Assembly: GCA_964394445.1 (NCBI GenBank)
Contig: CAYMXO010000004.1
Coordinates: 29,455-93,454 of the forward strand
Source: Thiopseudomonas sp964394445
Lineage (GTDB): Bacteria; Pseudomonadota; Gammaproteobacteria; Pseudomonadales; Pseudomonadaceae
Direction of reading: 5' to 3'
DNA length: 64,000 nucleotides
The notes under the pieces are model-generated. The model ran no database searches, was not told where the DNA came from, and worked only from the letters and a program-made list of their open reading frames with translations. The position numbers and the translations under genes were made by a program. Shown one piece after another: positions 46,859 to 54,695 of this stretch (position 1 is the first letter of the stretch; every line of letters starts with the position of its first letter).

Positions 46859-46895
46859 GGCATCAATATCTATCTTTTTGATACACATCAACTAT
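46859..46895 (-). promoter_or_regulatory. OxyR-like operator upstream of catalase
   Basis: On the minus strand the site reads ATAG-N7-GTAT-N7-ATAG-N7-TGCC, exact OxyR spacing with two perfect ATAG tetramers and one single-mismatch tetramer. It lies 63-99 bases upstream of the catalase start, right after the rplQ terminator. Confidence 0.65.
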
Positions 46896-46907
46896 TACAC
46901 AACAAAT

Positions 46908-46936
46908 AAAAAACCGGGCTTGATGCCCGGTTTTTT
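46908..46936. terminator. Terminator of the alpha operon (after rplQ)
   Basis: A perfect 12-bp stem, AAAAAACCGGGC (46908-46919) with GCCCGGTTTTTT (46925-46936), and a 5-base loop. It is symmetrical with A and T runs, 15 bases beyond the rplQ stop; the catalase promoter begins beyond it on the same strand. Confidence 0.92.
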
Positions 46937-46951
46937 ACAAGCTCGCCAAAA

Positions 46952-47338
46952 TTATTCGGCAGCTTCACTTCCTGCTGACTGATCACGATCTACCAGCTGG
47001 ACATAGGCCATGGGCGCATTGTCACCAGCACGGAAGCCACACTTCAGGATACGGACATAGCCACCCGGACGCTGAGCATAGTGCTTGCCAAGATCATTAA
47101 ACAGCTTTCCTACCGCTTCCTTTGAACGGGTACGGGAGAAAGCCAGTCGGCGGTTTGCCACTGAGTCCACTTTGGCCAGAGTAATCAGGGGCTCTGCTAC
47201 ACGGCGCAGTTCTTTCGCCTTGGGCAGGGTGGTCTTGATCAGCTCATGCTCGAACAGCGACACGGCCATGTTCTGGAACATGGCTTTGCGGTGTGCGCTG
47301 GTGCGGTTCAGTTTACGGCCACTTTTACGATGACGCAT
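46952..47338 (-). CDS. rplQ: 50S ribosomal protein L17
   Basis: A 128-residue large-subunit protein, beginning MRHRKSGRKLNRTSAHRKAM, the L17 signature. It is the last gene of the alpha operon (rpsM-rpsK-rpsD-rpoA-rplQ), 46 bases after rpoA, and is closed by a strong hairpin. Confidence 0.99.
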   Translation of the reverse strand: MRHRKSGRKLNRTSAHRKAMFQNMAVSLFEHELIKTTLPKAKELRRVAEPLITLAKVDSVANRRLAFSRTRSKEAVGKLFNDLGKHYAQRPGGYVRILKCGFRAGDNAPMAYVQLVDRDQSAGSEAAE

Positions 47339-47384
47339 GGTTCAATTCCTTACCAAACTCTTGTTGTTCGGTGATGATGGACGA

Positions 47385-48386
47385 TCAGGCAGTGGCCTTG
47401 TCATCCTTTTTCAAACTTGCCGGCGGCCAGTTATCAAGCCGCATGCCCAGAGACAGGCCACGCTGAGCCAGAACATCCTTGATCTCGGTCAGGGATTTCT
47501 TGCCCAGGTTGGGCGTCTTGAGCAGCTCCACTTCAGTGCGCTGAATCAGGTCACCAATGTAATAGATGCTTTCTGCCTTCAGACAGTTGGCCGAGCGTAC
47601 GGTCAGTTCCAGATCGTCAACAGGGCGCAACAGGATGGGGTCAACCTCATCCTCGACCTTGTCTTCAACCGGCTCTACTTCCGCCTGAAGTTCAACAAAG
47701 GCTGCCAGCTGATGCTGCAGAATTGTTGCGCAGCGACGAATCGCTTCTTCAGGATCCAGGGTACCGTTGGTTTCAAGCTCGATGATCAGCTTGTCCAGGT
47801 CGGTACGCTGCTCGACACGAGCATTTTCAACCACATAGGAGACGCGGCGAACCGGGCTGAACAGGGCATCCAGCTGCAGGCCACCCACACTGCGGGTTTC
47901 ATCCTCGTCAGTGAAGCGTGAGTCTGCAGCCTCATAGCCACGACCGCGCGCGATACGCAGTTTCATGTCCAGCGAGCCTTTGTCAGCCAGATTGGCAATA
48001 ACGTGGTCGCCGTTAACGATTTCCACATCATGATCCAGCTGGATATCGGCTGCAGTTACAACGCCCGGGCCTTTCTTGCTCAGGCTCAGGGTGGCCTCGT
48101 CACGACCGTGCATTTTCACAGCCAGACCTTTCAGGTTCAGCAGGATCTCGATGACATCCTCCTGCACACCTTCAATGGCACTGTACTCGTGCAAAACGCC
48201 GTCGATTTCAACTTCGACAACCGCACAACCAGGCATGGATGACAGCAGAATGCGTCGCAACGCATTGCCCAATGTATGACCAAAGCCACGCTCGAGGGGC
48301 TCGAGCGTAATCTTGGCGCGGGTTGCACTGACCGTATCGACCTTGATTTGACGAGGGGTCAGAAACTCATTTACCGAAATCTGCAT
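47385..48386 (-). CDS. rpoA: RNA polymerase alpha subunit
   Basis: A 333-residue subunit. The N-terminal domain (about 1-235, with GFGHTLGNALRRILLSS) dimerises and assembles polymerase; the C-terminal domain (about 250-333, with LLKTPNLGKKSLTEIKDVL) touches UP elements and activators. Position and length are standard for the alpha operon. Confidence 0.99.
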   Translation of the reverse strand: MQISVNEFLTPRQIKVDTVSATRAKITLEPLERGFGHTLGNALRRILLSSMPGCAVVEVEIDGVLHEYSAIEGVQEDVIEILLNLKGLAVKMHGRDEATLSLSKKGPGVVTAADIQLDHDVEIVNGDHVIANLADKGSLDMKLRIARGRGYEAADSRFTDEDETRSVGGLQLDALFSPVRRVSYVVENARVEQRTDLDKLIIELETNGTLDPEEAIRRCATILQHQLAAFVELQAEVEPVEDKVEDEVDPILLRPVDDLELTVRSANCLKAESIYYIGDLIQRTEVELLKTPNLGKKSLTEIKDVLAQRGLSLGMRLDNWPPASLKKDDKATA

Positions 48387-48408
48387 GGATACACCTATTT
48401 TCTAGCCC

Positions 48409-49029
48409 TTACTTGGAGTAGAGCTCGACGATCAGGCTTTCATTGATATCTGAGGAGAGGTCACTGCGCTCAGGAACGTTCTTGAACACGCCTGATTTTT
48501 TCTCTGCATCAACCTCAACCCACTCGACGCGGCCACGCTGGGCACACAGTTCGAGAGCCTGAGCGATACGAAGCTGATTCTTGGATTTTTCGCGCACAGC
48601 GACCACGTCACCTGGCTGAACCTGGTAAGACGGAATGTTCACAGTCTTGCCGTTGATGGTGATGGCCTTGTGGGATACCAGCTGGCGGGACTCGGAGCGG
48701 GTCGCACCATAGCCCATGCGGTAAACCACGTTATCCAGACGGCTTTCCAGCAGTTGCAGCAGGTTTTCACCAGTTGCACCCTTGCGGCGGGCTGCTTCTT
48801 TGTAATAACCGTGGAACTGGCGCTCCAGCACACCGTAAATACGACGTACTTTCTGCTTCTCGCGCAGCTGGCTGCCGTACTCGGACAGACGGCCACGACG
48901 CTGGCCATGCTGGCCGGGAGCACTTTCAATGTTGCACTTGGATTCAATCGCGCGTGAACCGCTCTTCAGAAAGAGATCAGTACCTTCACGACGGGACAGT
49001 TTGCATTTGGGACCAATATAACGAGCCAT
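48409..49029 (-). CDS. rpsD: 30S ribosomal protein S4
   Basis: A 206-residue primary 16S-binding protein with an S4 RNA-binding domain (LESRLDNVVYRMGYGATRSE). In E. coli S4 also represses the alpha operon by binding a leader ahead of rpsM; a candidate leader here lies at 49822-49945. It lies between rpsK and rpoA. Confidence 0.99.
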   Translation of the reverse strand: MARYIGPKCKLSRREGTDLFLKSGSRAIESKCNIESAPGQHGQRRGRLSEYGSQLREKQKVRRIYGVLERQFHGYYKEAARRKGATGENLLQLLESRLDNVVYRMGYGATRSESRQLVSHKAITINGKTVNIPSYQVQPGDVVAVREKSKNQLRIAQALELCAQRGRVEWVEVDAEKKSGVFKNVPERSDLSSDINESLIVELYSK

Positions 49030-49046
49030 TTCTTACTGTCTCCTGA

Positions 49047-49436
49047 TTACACGCGGCGCTTCTTCGGCGGACGGCATCCGTTATGCGGGATGGGCGTCAC
49101 GTCGGTGATGCTGGAAATTTTGTAACCGCAGCCATTGAGTGCGCGAACAGCAGACTCACGGCCCGGACCTGGACCCTTGACGTTGACTTCAAGGTTCTTC
49201 AGACCAAACTCGAGGGCGGCCTGACCGGCACGCTCTGCAGCCACCTGGGCAGCAAAGGGGGTGCTTTTACGGGAACCGCGGAAACCAGAGCCACCGGAAG
49301 TAGCCCAGGACAGTGCATTACCCTGGCGGTCGGTGATGGTTACAATGGTGTTGTTAAAGGACGCATGGATGTGGGCGATGCCATCAACCACCGTCTTCTT
49401 GACCTTCTTGCGAGGACGAGCAGCTGCTTTAGCCAT
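49047..49436 (-). CDS. rpsK: 30S ribosomal protein S11
   Basis: A 129-residue platform protein of the small subunit with HIHASFNNTIVTITDRQGN and the C-terminal ITDVTPIPHNGCRPPKKRRV. Second gene of the alpha operon. Confidence 0.99.
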   Translation of the reverse strand: MAKAAARPRKKVKKTVVDGIAHIHASFNNTIVTITDRQGNALSWATSGGSGFRGSRKSTPFAAQVAAERAGQAALEFGLKNLEVNVKGPGPGRESAVRALNGCGYKISSITDVTPIPHNGCRPPKKRRV

Positions 49437-49464
49437 AATTTAATTCCTGTACGTATCCAGAGGA

Positions 49465-49821
49465 TTACTTGCGAATTGGCTTGCGCGGGCCCTTACGGGT
49501 GCGAGCATTGGTTTTGGTGCGCTGGCCATTAACCGGCAGGCTACGGCGATGACGCAGGCCACGATAGCAACCCAGGTCCATCAAACGCTTGATGTTCATG
49601 GTTACTTCACGACGCAGGTCACCTTCGATAGTCAGCTTGCCGACTTCAGTACGCAGCTTCTCCAGCTGTTCCTCAGAAAGATCCTGAATTTTTGCTGCCG
49701 GGTTGATGCCGGTAGCGGCACAGATGTCCTGTGCAGTAGGTCGACCGATACCGTAGATATAGGTCAGCGAGATAACAGTGTGCTTGTTATCCGGAATGTT
49801 AACGCCTGCAATACGGGCCAT
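49465..49821 (-). CDS. rpsM: 30S ribosomal protein S13
   Basis: A 118-residue head protein contacting tRNA and the 50S bridge. It starts MARIAGVNIPDNKHTVISL and ends with the basic tail RTRKGPRKPIRK. It opens the alpha operon behind a 124-base structured leader, with GGAG ahead of the ATG. Confidence 0.99.
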   Translation of the reverse strand: MARIAGVNIPDNKHTVISLTYIYGIGRPTAQDICAATGINPAAKIQDLSEEQLEKLRTEVGKLTIEGDLRREVTMNIKRLMDLGCYRGLRHRRSLPVNGQRTKTNARTRKGPRKPIRK

Positions 49822-49945
49822 TCAATTAACTCCAATTGACAGCAACGCATGCCCCGGAAGCCAAGAATACGGGCATGGGTTTTTATGCTGTAGATTTTGA
49901 TCAGTCCGCTAGCGCACTAGCTAGCGGACAGGTTGCGCATCACAC
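49822..49945 (-). promoter_or_regulatory. Structured alpha-operon leader between rpmJ and rpsM
   Basis: Two hairpins are visible. GTCCGCTAG (49904-49912) pairs with CTAGCGGAC (49921-49929), just behind rpmJ. CATGCCC (48-54 of the 498xx block) pairs with GGGCATG (49871-49877), just ahead of the rpsM ribosome site. E. coli S4 binds a pseudoknot in the same place. Equivalence is inferred from position; the sequence is not obviously alike. The first hairpin lacks a T-run. Confidence 0.45.
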
Positions 49946-50062
49946 TCAGCCTTGGCGCTGCTTGTGACGTGGTTCTGCCGAGCAGATCACTCGAATTACG
50001 CCTTCGCGACGAACAATCTTGCAGTTGCGGCAAAGTTTTTTTACCGATGCACGAACTTTCAT
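49946..50062 (-). CDS. rpmJ: 50S ribosomal protein L36
   Basis: A 38-residue protein (MKVRASVKKLCRNCKIVRRE then GVIRVICSAEPRHKQRQG) carrying the zinc-binding set Cys11, Cys14, Cys27 and His33, i.e. the zinc-containing (C+) form. The ATG at 50062 is preceded by AGGAG. It is the last gene of the spc operon, 27 bases after secY. Confidence 0.97.
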   Translation of the reverse strand: MKVRASVKKLCRNCKIVRREGVIRVICSAEPRHKQRQG

Positions 50063-50089
50063 TTTCAACTCCTGAACTCAAGTCACAAC

Positions 50090-51421
50090 TCAGCGCATCA
50101 TGCCGCCGCTGCCATAGCCCTTGAGGTTCGATTTTTTCATTAGGGATTCGTACTGGTTTGAAACGAGGTGCGATTGTACTTGAGCCATGAAGTCCATGAC
50201 AACCACAACAACGATCAAAAGAGACGTTCCCCCCAGGTAAAATGGTACGTTGGCCGCTACAACCAGAAACTGGGGCAACAAACACACCGCAGTCATGTAC
50301 AGGGCACCGAACACAGTGAGGCGGGTCAGCACACCATCGATGTAGCGTGCGGACTGGTCACCCGGACGGATGCCCGGTATGAATGCACCGGATTTCTTCA
50401 GGTTCTCCGCCACTTCCTTCGGGTTGAACATCAACGCCGTATAAAAGAAGCAGAAGAAGATGATGCCCGCACTGAACAAAATAATGTTCAGTGGCTGGCC
50501 CGGGGCAAGCGCCTGCGAGATGTCGCCCAGCCAGGTCATGCTTTCGGATTGACCAAACCACTGCCCCAGCGAAGCCGGGAACAGCAGGATGCTGCTGGCA
50601 AAGATGGCCGGAATTACGCCCGCCATGTTGACCTTCAGCGGCAGGTGGCTCTGCTGTGCAGCAAACACCTTGCGGCCCTGCTGGCGCTTGGCATAGTTCA
50701 CCAGGATGCGGCGCTGGCCGCGCTCGATGAACACCACAAAACCGATGATGGCAACTGCCAGAAGCGCAACCACCATCAGGGCAAAGATGTTGATGTCACC
50801 CTGACGTGCAGACTCGAAGGACTGGCCAATGGCCGCTGGCAAACCGGCGACGATACCGGCAAAAATCAGCATGGAAATGCCGTTGCCGATACCGCGCTCG
50901 GTAATTTGCTCACCCAGCCACATCATGAACATTGCTCCCGCCACAAAGGTTGTGATGGAAACAAAGTAAAAGTTGAAGTCTGCCGAGAAAGCCACGCCCT
51001 GACTGGCCAGCCCCATGGACATGCCAAAGGCCTGAACCAGAGAAAGCAACAACGTACCGTAACGGGTGTACTGGCTGATCTTGCGACGGCCGGCCTCGCC
51101 CTCTTTCTTCAACTGTCCCAGCTGTGGGCTGACGGCTGTCATCAGCTGCATGATGATCGACGCGGAAATGTAGGGCATGATGCCCAGCGCGAAGATACTC
51201 ATGCGTTCCAGCGCACCACCGGAAAACATGTTGAACAGGTCGAGTATGGTTCCCTCATTCTGTCGAAACAGGTTAGCCAGGGCGTCGGGGTTGATACCGG
51301 GGACAGGGATATGCGCCCCGATCCGGTACACGATAATTGCCAGGAACAGGAAGCGCAAGCGTGCCCACAATTCAGACAAGCCGCCGCCACCCAAAGCCGA
51401 GAGAGAACCTTGTTTAGCCAT
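50090..51421 (-). CDS. secY: Protein translocase channel SecY
   Basis: A 443-residue inner-membrane channel with ten helices that, with SecE and SecG, exports or inserts proteins. The conserved start LWARLRFLFLAIIVYRIGAHIP, a plug region and cytoplasmic loops for SecA and ribosome (ERGQRRILVNYAKRQQGRK) are present. It overlaps the rplO stop by one base (TAATG). Confidence 0.99.
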   Translation of the reverse strand: MAKQGSLSALGGGGLSELWARLRFLFLAIIVYRIGAHIPVPGINPDALANLFRQNEGTILDLFNMFSGGALERMSIFALGIMPYISASIIMQLMTAVSPQLGQLKKEGEAGRRKISQYTRYGTLLLSLVQAFGMSMGLASQGVAFSADFNFYFVSITTFVAGAMFMMWLGEQITERGIGNGISMLIFAGIVAGLPAAIGQSFESARQGDINIFALMVVALLAVAIIGFVVFIERGQRRILVNYAKRQQGRKVFAAQQSHLPLKVNMAGVIPAIFASSILLFPASLGQWFGQSESMTWLGDISQALAPGQPLNIILFSAGIIFFCFFYTALMFNPKEVAENLKKSGAFIPGIRPGDQSARYIDGVLTRLTVFGALYMTAVCLLPQFLVVAANVPFYLGGTSLLIVVVVVMDFMAQVQSHLVSNQYESLMKKSNLKGYGSGGMMR

Positions 51422-51855
51422 TATTCTTCGACCTTGCCGCCCGCAGCGATGATGGCCTCACGGGCACCCTTTGTAGCGGCAACGCCCTGCAGGGTTACTG
51501 CGCGGGTTACTTCACCCGACAGCATGACCTTGACGGACTTGACGTTTTCACCAATTACATTGGCTTCTTTCAGGGTCACCAGAGTCACCAGGTCGCCTTC
51601 TACCTTGGCCAGTTCGGAGGTACGCACTTCGGCACGCTCCAGCTGCTTGGCAGAAGTAAAGCCGAACTTCGGCAGACGACGGTACAGAGGCTGCTGACCG
51701 CCCTCGAAACCCGGCGCTACCTTGCCGCCGGAACGTGAGGTCAGACCTTTGTGACCGCGGCCGGCCGTTTTGCCCATGCCGCTACCGATACCGCGACCCA
51801 GACGTACTTTGCTGGTGCGCGCACCGGGTGCAGAGCGCAAATCATTCAATTGCAT
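51421..51855 (-). CDS. rplO: 50S ribosomal protein L15
   Basis: A 144-residue large-subunit protein with the glycine-rich, basic N-terminus (RLGRGIGSGMGKTAGRGHKG) that threads into 23S rRNA. Spc-operon order rpmD-rplO-secY; 3 bases after rpmD. Confidence 0.99.
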   Translation of the reverse strand: MQLNDLRSAPGARTSKVRLGRGIGSGMGKTAGRGHKGLTSRSGGKVAPGFEGGQQPLYRRLPKFGFTSAKQLERAEVRTSELAKVEGDLVTLVTLKEANVIGENVKSVKVMLSGEVTRAVTLQGVAATKGAREAIIAAGGKVEE

Positions 51856-51858
51856 GTC

Positions 51859-52041
51859 TTAACCCTCCACACGGAGCATGTAGTAAGCCTTGTTGATCAT
51901 GCCGCGGTTTTCCGGAGTATCCAGAACCTCCACGGTGTGACCAATGCGACGCAGGCCGAGGCCGCGCACACAGGCTTTGTGATTGGCCAGTCGGCCATTG
52001 GTGCTCTTGACCAGAGTCACCTTGATTTTTGCCTGGGACAT
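51859..52041 (-). CDS. rpmD: 50S ribosomal protein L30
   Basis: A 60-residue protein, with VKSTNGRLANHKACVRGLGL typical of L30. It lies 2 bases after rpsE. Normal length. Confidence 0.98.
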   Translation of the reverse strand: MSQAKIKVTLVKSTNGRLANHKACVRGLGLRRIGHTVEVLDTPENRGMINKAYYMLRVEG

Positions 52042-52043
52042 GA

Positions 52044-52568
52044 TTACAGAATCTCCTCGACGCTCTTGCCACGCTTGGCAGCAACGGCTTCAGGCGACTG
52101 CATGTTCTTCAGGCCCTTGAAGGTTGCCTGAACAACGTTCACCGGGTTGGTTGAACCGTAGCACTTGGCAAGCACGTTATGTACACCGGCCACTTCAAGA
52201 ACTGCACGCATTGCACCACCGGCAATGACACCGGTACCTTCGGAGGCAGGCTGCATGTATACGTTGGATGTGCCATGAACCGCACGGATCGGATACTGCA
52301 GGGTGGTGCCGTTCAATTCAACCTGGATCATGTTGCGACGGGCCGCTTCCATGGCTTTCTGAATGGCGGACGGAACTTCACGGGACTTGCCGCGGCCGTA
52401 GCCGACACGACCTTTGCCATCACCGACCACAGTCAGGGCAGTAAAAGTAAAGATGCGGCCACCTTTTACGGTTTTTGCCACACGGTTTACCTGAACCAGC
52501 TTCTCGATGTAACCCTCATCGTTGCTGCTTTCTTCGCGTCTGCCGCGCTTTTGTTCGTTATTCGACAT
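52044..52568 (-). CDS. rpsE: 30S ribosomal protein S5
   Basis: A 174-residue small-subunit protein affecting decoding accuracy. It has the N-terminal double-stranded RNA-binding-like domain (EKLVQVNRVAKTVKGGRIFT) and a C-terminal ribosomal fold. It is 3 bases after rplR. Confidence 0.99.
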   Translation of the reverse strand: MSNNEQKRGRREESSNDEGYIEKLVQVNRVAKTVKGGRIFTFTALTVVGDGKGRVGYGRGKSREVPSAIQKAMEAARRNMIQVELNGTTLQYPIRAVHGTSNVYMQPASEGTGVIAGGAMRAVLEVAGVHNVLAKCYGSTNPVNVVQATFKGLKNMQSPEAVAAKRGKSVEEIL

Positions 52569-52571
52569 AAC

Positions 52572-52922
52572 TTAAAACTCCAGCCCGCCTTCACGAGCAG
52601 CATCAGCCAGTGCCTGAACACGGCCATGGTACTTGAAACCTGAACGGTCGAAAGCCACACGGGATACACCGGCAGCCTTGGCGCGCTCGGCGATCAGGGC
52701 GCCAACTTTCTTGGCTGCCTCGATATTGCCGGTAGCACCTTCACGCAGGAACTTGTCCAGGGTTGAGGCAGAGGCCAGAACCTGGCTGCCGTCAGCGGAA
52801 ATAATTTGCGCGTAAATGTGCTGGGAGGAACGGTTAACGCACAGGCGTACCACTTCCAGCTCTTGCATTTTCAGACGTGCCTTGCGTGCACGACGCAATC
52901 TTGAAACTTTTTTGTCGTTCAT
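52572..52922 (-). CDS. rplR: 50S ribosomal protein L18
   Basis: A 116-residue 5S rRNA-binding protein of the central protuberance; a basic start, RLRRARKARLKMQE, and the C-terminal FDRSGFKYHGRVQALADAAR are diagnostic. It is 11 bases after rplF. Confidence 0.99.
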   Translation of the reverse strand: MNDKKVSRLRRARKARLKMQELEVVRLCVNRSSQHIYAQIISADGSQVLASASTLDKFLREGATGNIEAAKKVGALIAERAKAAGVSRVAFDRSGFKYHGRVQALADAAREGGLEF

Positions 52923-52933
52923 TTTGCTAGGCC

Positions 52934-53467
52934 CTATTTCTTCTTGGCTTCTTTACGGCGCACAACTTCTTCAGCGTAGCGCACACCCTTGCCTTTGTAA
53001 GGCTCAGGACGACGGTATTCGCGGATTTCGGCTGCAACCTGACCCAGGACCTGCTTGTCAATGCCACGCAGGATCAGGTCGGTGGCGCTTGGCGCCTCGG
53101 CGGTTACGTTGGCCGGCAGCTGATACTCGACCGGATGGGAGAAGCCCAGCGACAGGTTGACCACATTGCCGCTGACCTGGGCGCGATAACCAACACCCAC
53201 CAACTGCAGCTTGCGCTCAAAGCCCTGACTGACGCCTACAACCATGTTGTTTACCAGCGCACGGGTAGTACCGGCCATGGCGCGGGACTGTTGATCGCCG
53301 TTACGTGGCGCAAAACGGATTTCGGCAGCTTCCTGGGTGATTTCAACAGAAGGATGCAGCTGCATTTGCAGCGCGCCCTTGGCACCCTTGACGGAAACGG
53401 TCTCACCGTCCAGTTTAAACTCTACACCCGCAGGCAGTGTGACGGGGTTATTTGCAATACGAGACAT
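52934..53467 (-). CDS. rplF: 50S ribosomal protein L6
   Basis: A 177-residue protein near the sarcin-ricin loop, built of two repeated domains, ending in RRPEPYKGKGVRYAEEVVRR. It is 9 bases after rpsH and is part of the downstream half of the split spc operon. Confidence 0.99.
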   Translation of the reverse strand: MSRIANNPVTLPAGVEFKLDGETVSVKGAKGALQMQLHPSVEITQEAAEIRFAPRNGDQQSRAMAGTTRALVNNMVVGVSQGFERKLQLVGVGYRAQVSGNVVNLSLGFSHPVEYQLPANVTAEAPSATDLILRGIDKQVLGQVAAEIREYRRPEPYKGKGVRYAEEVVRRKEAKKK

Positions 53468-53476
53468 GCTTCCCCC

Positions 53477-53869
53477 TTAGAATACGCTGCACAGCACTTC
53501 GCCGCCGATACCGGCAGCACGGGCTTCGCGATCGCTCATTACGCCCTTGCTGGTAGAAATGATGGCTACACCCAGACCGCCACGAACTTTTGGCAGCGCA
53601 CTGGCTGATTTGTACTGACGAAGGCTTGGGCGGCTTACACGCTGCAACTCTTCGATGACCGGACGACCTTCGAAATACTTCAGTTCGATGGTGAGTTCGG
53701 GTTTAACGCCTTCGCTGACCTGATAGTCCGCAACATAACCTTCGTTCTTCAGAACGTTGGCTACAGCAACCTTCACACTGGATGAAGGCATGCTTACTGC
53801 GGATTTCTCAGCCATCTGGGCATTACGGATACGGGTTAGCATGTCCGCTAACGGGTCCTGCATACTCAT
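53477..53869 (-). CDS. rpsH: 30S ribosomal protein S8, now first gene of a detached half-operon
   Basis: A 130-residue primary 16S-binding protein. The start at 53869 (MSMQDPLADMLTRIRNAQ) is the standard one and has AGGAGC upstream; the frame is open further upstream. STSKGVMSDREARAAGIGGE is conserved. In E. coli S8 follows rpsN directly and represses the spc operon by binding near the rplE start. Here 3.3 kb of unrelated DNA separates rpsH from rpsN, and rpsH has its own promoter, so this control loop is likely altered. Confidence 0.98.
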   Translation of the reverse strand: MSMQDPLADMLTRIRNAQMAEKSAVSMPSSSVKVAVANVLKNEGYVADYQVSEGVKPELTIELKYFEGRPVIEELQRVSRPSLRQYKSASALPKVRGGLGVAIISTSKGVMSDREARAAGIGGEVLCSVF

Positions 53870-53897
53870 GGGCCAATAGCTCCTGGATAAAAAACAA

Positions 53898-53913
53898 GTC
53901 AGCAAGGGCTGAC
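53898..53913 (-). promoter_or_regulatory. Hairpin with U-run in the rpsH leader (attenuator-like)
   Basis: On the minus strand GTCAGC-CCTT-GCTGAC is followed at once by TTGTTTTTTA, then the rpsH ribosome site. It lies about 35-50 bases after the predicted start site. The stem is only 6 bp, so attenuation is a suggestion. Confidence 0.35.
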
Positions 53914-53954
53914 AGAATGGGCAAAAATCTCTTTTGGACTCTTGCGAGCCGGAC

Positions 53955-53983
53955 ATTCTAAGGATTTACTGTCCGCGAAGCAA
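53955..53983 (-). promoter_or_regulatory. Predicted promoter of the rpsH-rpmJ unit
   Basis: TTGCTT (53983-53978), a 17-base spacer, and TAGAAT (53960-53955) on the minus strand, followed by a GC-rich discriminator (GTCCGGCTCGC) of the type seen in stringently controlled promoters. Start expected near 53948, about 79 bases from the rpsH ATG. It has the same -10 and spacer as the S10 promoter at 63865-63893. Confidence 0.6.
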
Positions 53984-54089
53984 GCCCCCTGCAGAAAGAT
54001 CCGGCGCCGGCCTGCACCATCGCTAACGGCAACGCTGCCCGGACATGCCGGCTCTTGCAACACCGAGGCAACACCAGCTGTCTTGCCAC

Positions 54090-54125
54090 AAAAAATGCCC
54101 TGCCTCGTCTGAAGCAGGGCATTTT
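54090..54125 (-). terminator. Terminator behind the mmsA relic
   Basis: AAAATGCCCTGC (54092-54103) pairs with GCAGGGCATTTT (54114-54125). On the minus strand the stem ends in six T. It would stop adh/mmsA transcripts before the rpsH promoter. No gene lies between 53870 and 54164; this spacer holds only this hairpin, the promoter and the rpsH leader. Confidence 0.85.
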
Positions 54126-54164
54126 GTCCGCCTGCCTAGAAAGTGGACATCGAAAACTGACTGT

Positions 54165-54524
54165 CTACACGCAGTGCTGCACTTGGCCAGCGTTGCGTGA
54201 AGGCTTCTCTGCGTGTAAAAAACCAACGCCGTCGGGTTGGCACATCAACAAGTCACCAAGGAGCGAGCGCTTCCACCCGCCACAGCTCTAGTACGCCACC
54301 ACCACCGACAGGGCCACGCACCGCTCGCCAGAGGATCCAAACGCTTCACCCGGTAACGAATTGACCACATTGTCGAGATCCGCACCCGGCATGACAGTAG
54401 CGTCGTTTTTGGCAGCGCTTGCCACCTGCTTGCTTGCCTCACCGATTGCAGGGTTGCAAACAGGCTGTGTCCGGCTGGTCTCAACTTGCCGCTCAGCATT
54501 AATAAAATGCCCAACTGTTTGCAT
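54165..54524 (-). pseudogene. mmsA: mmsA relic (methylmalonate-semialdehyde dehydrogenase), two internal deletions and a stop
   Basis: One reading frame of 119 codons with an internal TAG at codon 79 carries three conserved pieces of a roughly 500-residue MmsA. Codons 1-38 match the N-terminus (TVGHFINAER, TQPVCNPAIGEASKQVA). Codons 39-76 match the middle with the catalytic cysteine (NDATVMPGADLDN, GSSGERCVALSV; Cys69). Codons 77-119 match the C-terminus (VAY*SCGGWKRSLLGDL, QPDGVGF). All are in the same frame, so two in-frame deletions removed most of the gene. The ribosome site AAGAGGAA before the ATG at 54524 survives. MmsA makes acetyl- or propionyl-CoA from semialdehydes; this copy cannot. 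Confidence 0.85.
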
Positions 54525-54695
54525 AGAGCTTTCCTCTTGCGCCAATCAAACCAGGCCGTATTGCCAAGAAATTGCATGGAACTGACCACCCGCAGACTGG
54601 CTACCATTGTGCCGGCTTAGTTCAAATGTCTTGCCAAAACTGGTGGTATCCCAACAATTCAATTCTTCTTCAGGTTTTCTGCGGCAAGCCTGAGA

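Noticed and set aside
49904..49929. Intrinsic terminator between rpmJ and rpsM
   Set aside because: The stem is good but is followed by TGATCAAAAT, not a T-run, on the coding strand; it is kept only as part of the leader.
54245..54607. A 120-codon hypothetical gene downstream of the dehydrogenase
   Set aside because: It is another frame over the mmsA relic, whose own frame gives clear MmsA similarity.
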